This document shows, in pieces, positions 62,345 to 64,000 of a stretch of 64,000 nucleotides of DNA. Each line of letters begins with the position of its first letter. Position 1 is the stretch's first letter. Origin of the DNA: Euzebyella marina. GTDB taxonomy: Bacteria; Bacteroidota; Bacteroidia; Flavobacteriales; Flavobacteriaceae. The DNA is taken from positions 434,001 to 498,000 of the forward strand of contig NZ_JACYFK010000003.1 in the NCBI RefSeq assembly GCF_014855515.1. The letters run 5' to 3'. The notes below the pieces were generated by a model, which saw only the letters and a program-made list of their open reading frames with translations, did no database searches and was not told where the DNA came from. The position numbers were made by a program, and so were the translations under genes.

Positions 62345-63283
62345 GTGCAAAAATTAAATTTGAAAAATTTTCTATCAATAGCTATTCTAATAATCAGTTC
62401 TATTCAACTGTCAGCGCAGATGAATGAAGATTTAGGTTTTCTGACCTTTTCTTTCTCTCCCTTAGGTAGTGATAATATAGAATATCGGAGTACTGATATG
62501 GGGGGTAGTATTCCTATGAGAATTCAAAAAGGTGTCTTGATTAGTTCCCTTAATTATAGTTTTACTAATATAAAAGTCGATAATCCAAATCTGGAATATT
62601 CCGCAAGTGAGTTAGAGCATATACATTCATTAAGTTATGCCTTATCCTATATTCATCCTTTAGAAAACAACTGGAAATTACTGGGAAGGGGCGGGTTAAT
62701 GGCGGTATCCAATTTTTCTTCGGCCTTAACAGCAGATGACTTGTTTTTAAATGGAACATTATTGCTCATCAAACGCTTACAAAAAGAAGAAAAATTATCT
62801 GTATTAAGTTTTGGCGGTGGTTACGCGACCTTAGCAGGAAAGCCTATGTTTTTTCCCTATATCAATTATTTTAAGCAGAGTAGTCGGCATTGGTCATACA
62901 ATCTCGGCTTTCCCCAAGCTTTCTTGCGCTATCATTTTAGCCCTCATACTAGGTTAAGTCTAAATGCAAGCATCAATGGCCTGTATGCCAACTTTAGTAA
63001 GCCTATTGTTGTTGATGTTGTTGGCCTTAATGAAACGGCAAAAAAGTTATCATTTAGAACCGGTTTTTTGGGTATAGAATATCAAAATCAACTGGGTAAA
63101 TATTGGAATCTTTTTTTGAAAGCCGAATATGCCTTTTGGGGAGATTACATGTTAGAAGATAACTTTGAAAATGATATTTTTAAGCAAGATGTATCAAAAG
63201 GATTGTATTTTACAACCGGCATGAAACTGAATGTTCTAAGAAACAAAACAAGAGGTACGAAGCCGAGAACGGAGTCTAATTAA
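62345..63283 (+). CDS. DUF6268-like outer-membrane beta-barrel protein
   Basis: A 312-residue protein starting with GTG at 62345 (no ATG gives a complete signal peptide). Signal peptide about 1-24 (ending LSAQ). The rest is amphipathic beta strands with aromatic ends and terminates with strand YFTTGMKLNVL followed by a charged tail, consistent with an outer-membrane barrel of the DUF6268 group. It is 29 nt upstream of the sensor kinase gene, so the barrel may be part of the same signalling unit. Family call by general pattern. Confidence 0.65.
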   Translation: MQKLNLKNFLSIAILIISSIQLSAQMNEDLGFLTFSFSPLGSDNIEYRSTDMGGSIPMRIQKGVLISSLNYSFTNIKVDNPNLEYSASELEHIHSLSYALSYIHPLENNWKLLGRGGLMAVSNFSSALTADDLFLNGTLLLIKRLQKEEKLSVLSFGGGYATLAGKPMFFPYINYFKQSSRHWSYNLGFPQAFLRYHFSPHTRLSLNASINGLYANFSKPIVVDVVGLNETAKKLSFRTGFLGIEYQNQLGKYWNLFLKAEYAFWGDYMLEDNFENDIFKQDVSKGLYFTTGMKLNVLRNKTRGTKPRTESN

Positions 63284-63312
63284 GAAATGTACCGATTACT
63301 TCAAATATTCGT

Positions 63313-64000
63313 ATGGTGAAGAAAAAATTACAGTCTAAAATTTTGATTCACACGGTAATCTGGTTGTTTTTCGTGCTGATTATTTCATCTCAGATATACC
63401 TTCATACGAGCGAGGTACCTTATAATTTTTTTACAAGAATACTTTTTAATATTAGCTTGTTCTATATCAATTACAGTATTCTGGTACCATATTTTTTACT
63501 TAGAGAAAAAAGAATCTGGTATGTTACGTTAGTACTTTTACTTTGTTTCATAGCTATGCAGATTCATATTTCACTTGATATTTATATTCAATCTGGATTT
63601 TTGATGAATGGTGTTGCTAAAGCCTTTACCGCGGTAAGTATTCTCTTATATATTTTTCTTGGTTCAACTATACGTGTCTTTGAAGAGTGGCGTCGTAATG
63701 AACTGAAAAAGAGAAAAATTCAAGAAGAAAGAAATATGACCGAACTCAAGGCCCTCAAAAATCAGATCAACCCACACTTTCTTTTTAACTCTTTAAATAA
63801 TATATATTCCCTTGTGGTTAAAGAGTCAAAAAAAGCACCAATGCAAATAATTATGTTGTCTGATTTAATGCGTTATATGCTATATCAAACAGATGATGAG
63901 TTTGTATATTTAAAAAGTGAAATTGAATACCTGCAAAATTATGTGGCCCTTCAAAAAATGCGATTGTACAATAATGCCGGAGTACGCCTGCAAGTAATAG
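63313..64000 (+). CDS. LytS/YehU-type sensor histidine kinase (partial, 3' end cut)
   Basis: ATG at 63313; open to the window end (229 codons). Four hydrophobic helices in the first 125 residues form a membrane sensor, followed by a coiled linker and the His_kinase domain with the phospho-acceptor region LKNQINPHFLFNSLNNIYSL (about 150-169, His157). This domain is the LytS/YehU type that pairs with LytTR response regulators, probably encoded just beyond the window. Probably co-transcribed with the outer-membrane protein gene. Confidence 0.9.
   Translation, partial: MVKKKLQSKILIHTVIWLFFVLIISSQIYLHTSEVPYNFFTRILFNISLFYINYSILVPYFLLREKRIWYVTLVLLLCFIAMQIHISLDIYIQSGFLMNGVAKAFTAVSILLYIFLGSTIRVFEEWRRNELKKRKIQEERNMTELKALKNQINPHFLFNSLNNIYSLVVKESKKAPMQIIMLSDLMRYMLYQTDDEFVYLKSEIEYLQNYVALQKMRLYNNAGVRLQVI

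Noticed and set aside
1-64000. CRISPR array, rRNA genes or IS transposase
   Set aside because: No regularly spaced short repeats, no rRNA motifs and no transposase reading frame were seen.

Overview
The window looks like a chromosome segment of a marine Flavobacteriaceae member (Bacteroidota), most likely Maribacter or a close relative. Support comes from TAnnTTTG-type promoter elements, SPxx lipoproteins with lipoboxes, Bacteroidota-specific families (DUF6090, DUF6268, PgpH-type 7TM-HD, ABC permease/M1 peptidase fusion) and a short Argonaute/TIR-APAZ pair. That pair matches, as far as I remember, the characterised Maribacter SPARTA proteins in length (507 aa Ago) and in catalytic residue number (TIR Glu77).

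Region 1, about 1-23.8 kb, is the right part of an integrated mobile element; its left end lies outside the window. The backbone is visibly richer in GC than the host. It carries an M23 peptidase, three unknown proteins, a giant methyltransferase-helicase of the DarB-like type, a PRTRC gene cluster (E, C, F-like, B, ThiF plus a small membrane protein), an AbiEi/AbiEii type IV toxin-antitoxin pair with an inverted-repeat operator, two unknown genes, and a mobilisation/integration module: candidate oriT, mobC, a MOBP-type relaxase with a nested ORF, an excisionase-like HTH protein and a tyrosine integrase. The integrase abuts the 3' end of yebC. Inside this backbone sits an AT-rich cargo block (about 8.1-13.7 kb) with a complete SPARTA defence operon (XRE regulator, TIR-APAZ, short Argonaute) and a TPR/lipoprotein gene pair.

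Region 2, about 23.8-48.9 kb, is ordinary host chromosome: yebC, pterin carbinolamine dehydratase, an RmlD-like reductase, glutaminase, gcvT, a secreted Xaa-Pro aminopeptidase, the thrA-thrB-thrC operon, nnrE/D, clpC, gyrA, a TPR protein, an NlpC/P60 protein, thiolase, a PgpH-like HD phosphohydrolase, tRNA-Ser and tRNA-Pro. The thr operon has a classical attenuator: a 30-codon leader peptide with eight Thr codons followed by a hairpin and T-tract. The NlpC/P60 protein has Ala where the catalytic Cys is expected.

Region 3, about 49-64 kb, is accessory: a Vat/CatB-like acetyltransferase, an AraC regulator, a DUF4386 gene split by an in-frame TAG, an esterase with TPR tail, an ABC ATPase and an ABC permease/M1 peptidase fusion. 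Then follow small single genes on the minus strand (TlpA-like lipoprotein, another lipoprotein, DUF6090, a glycine-zipper peptide, DUF1801) separated by three copies of a 170-250 bp intergenic repeat, then a DUF6268 outer-membrane protein and the start of a LytS/YehU-type sensor kinase cut by the window end.

The leading candidate for an exciting system is the SPARTA operon. The protein family is already described; what looks unexplored here is its tight linkage to an XRE repressor with its own operator, and its carriage as cargo in a mobile element that also encodes AbiE and a putative anti-restriction protein.
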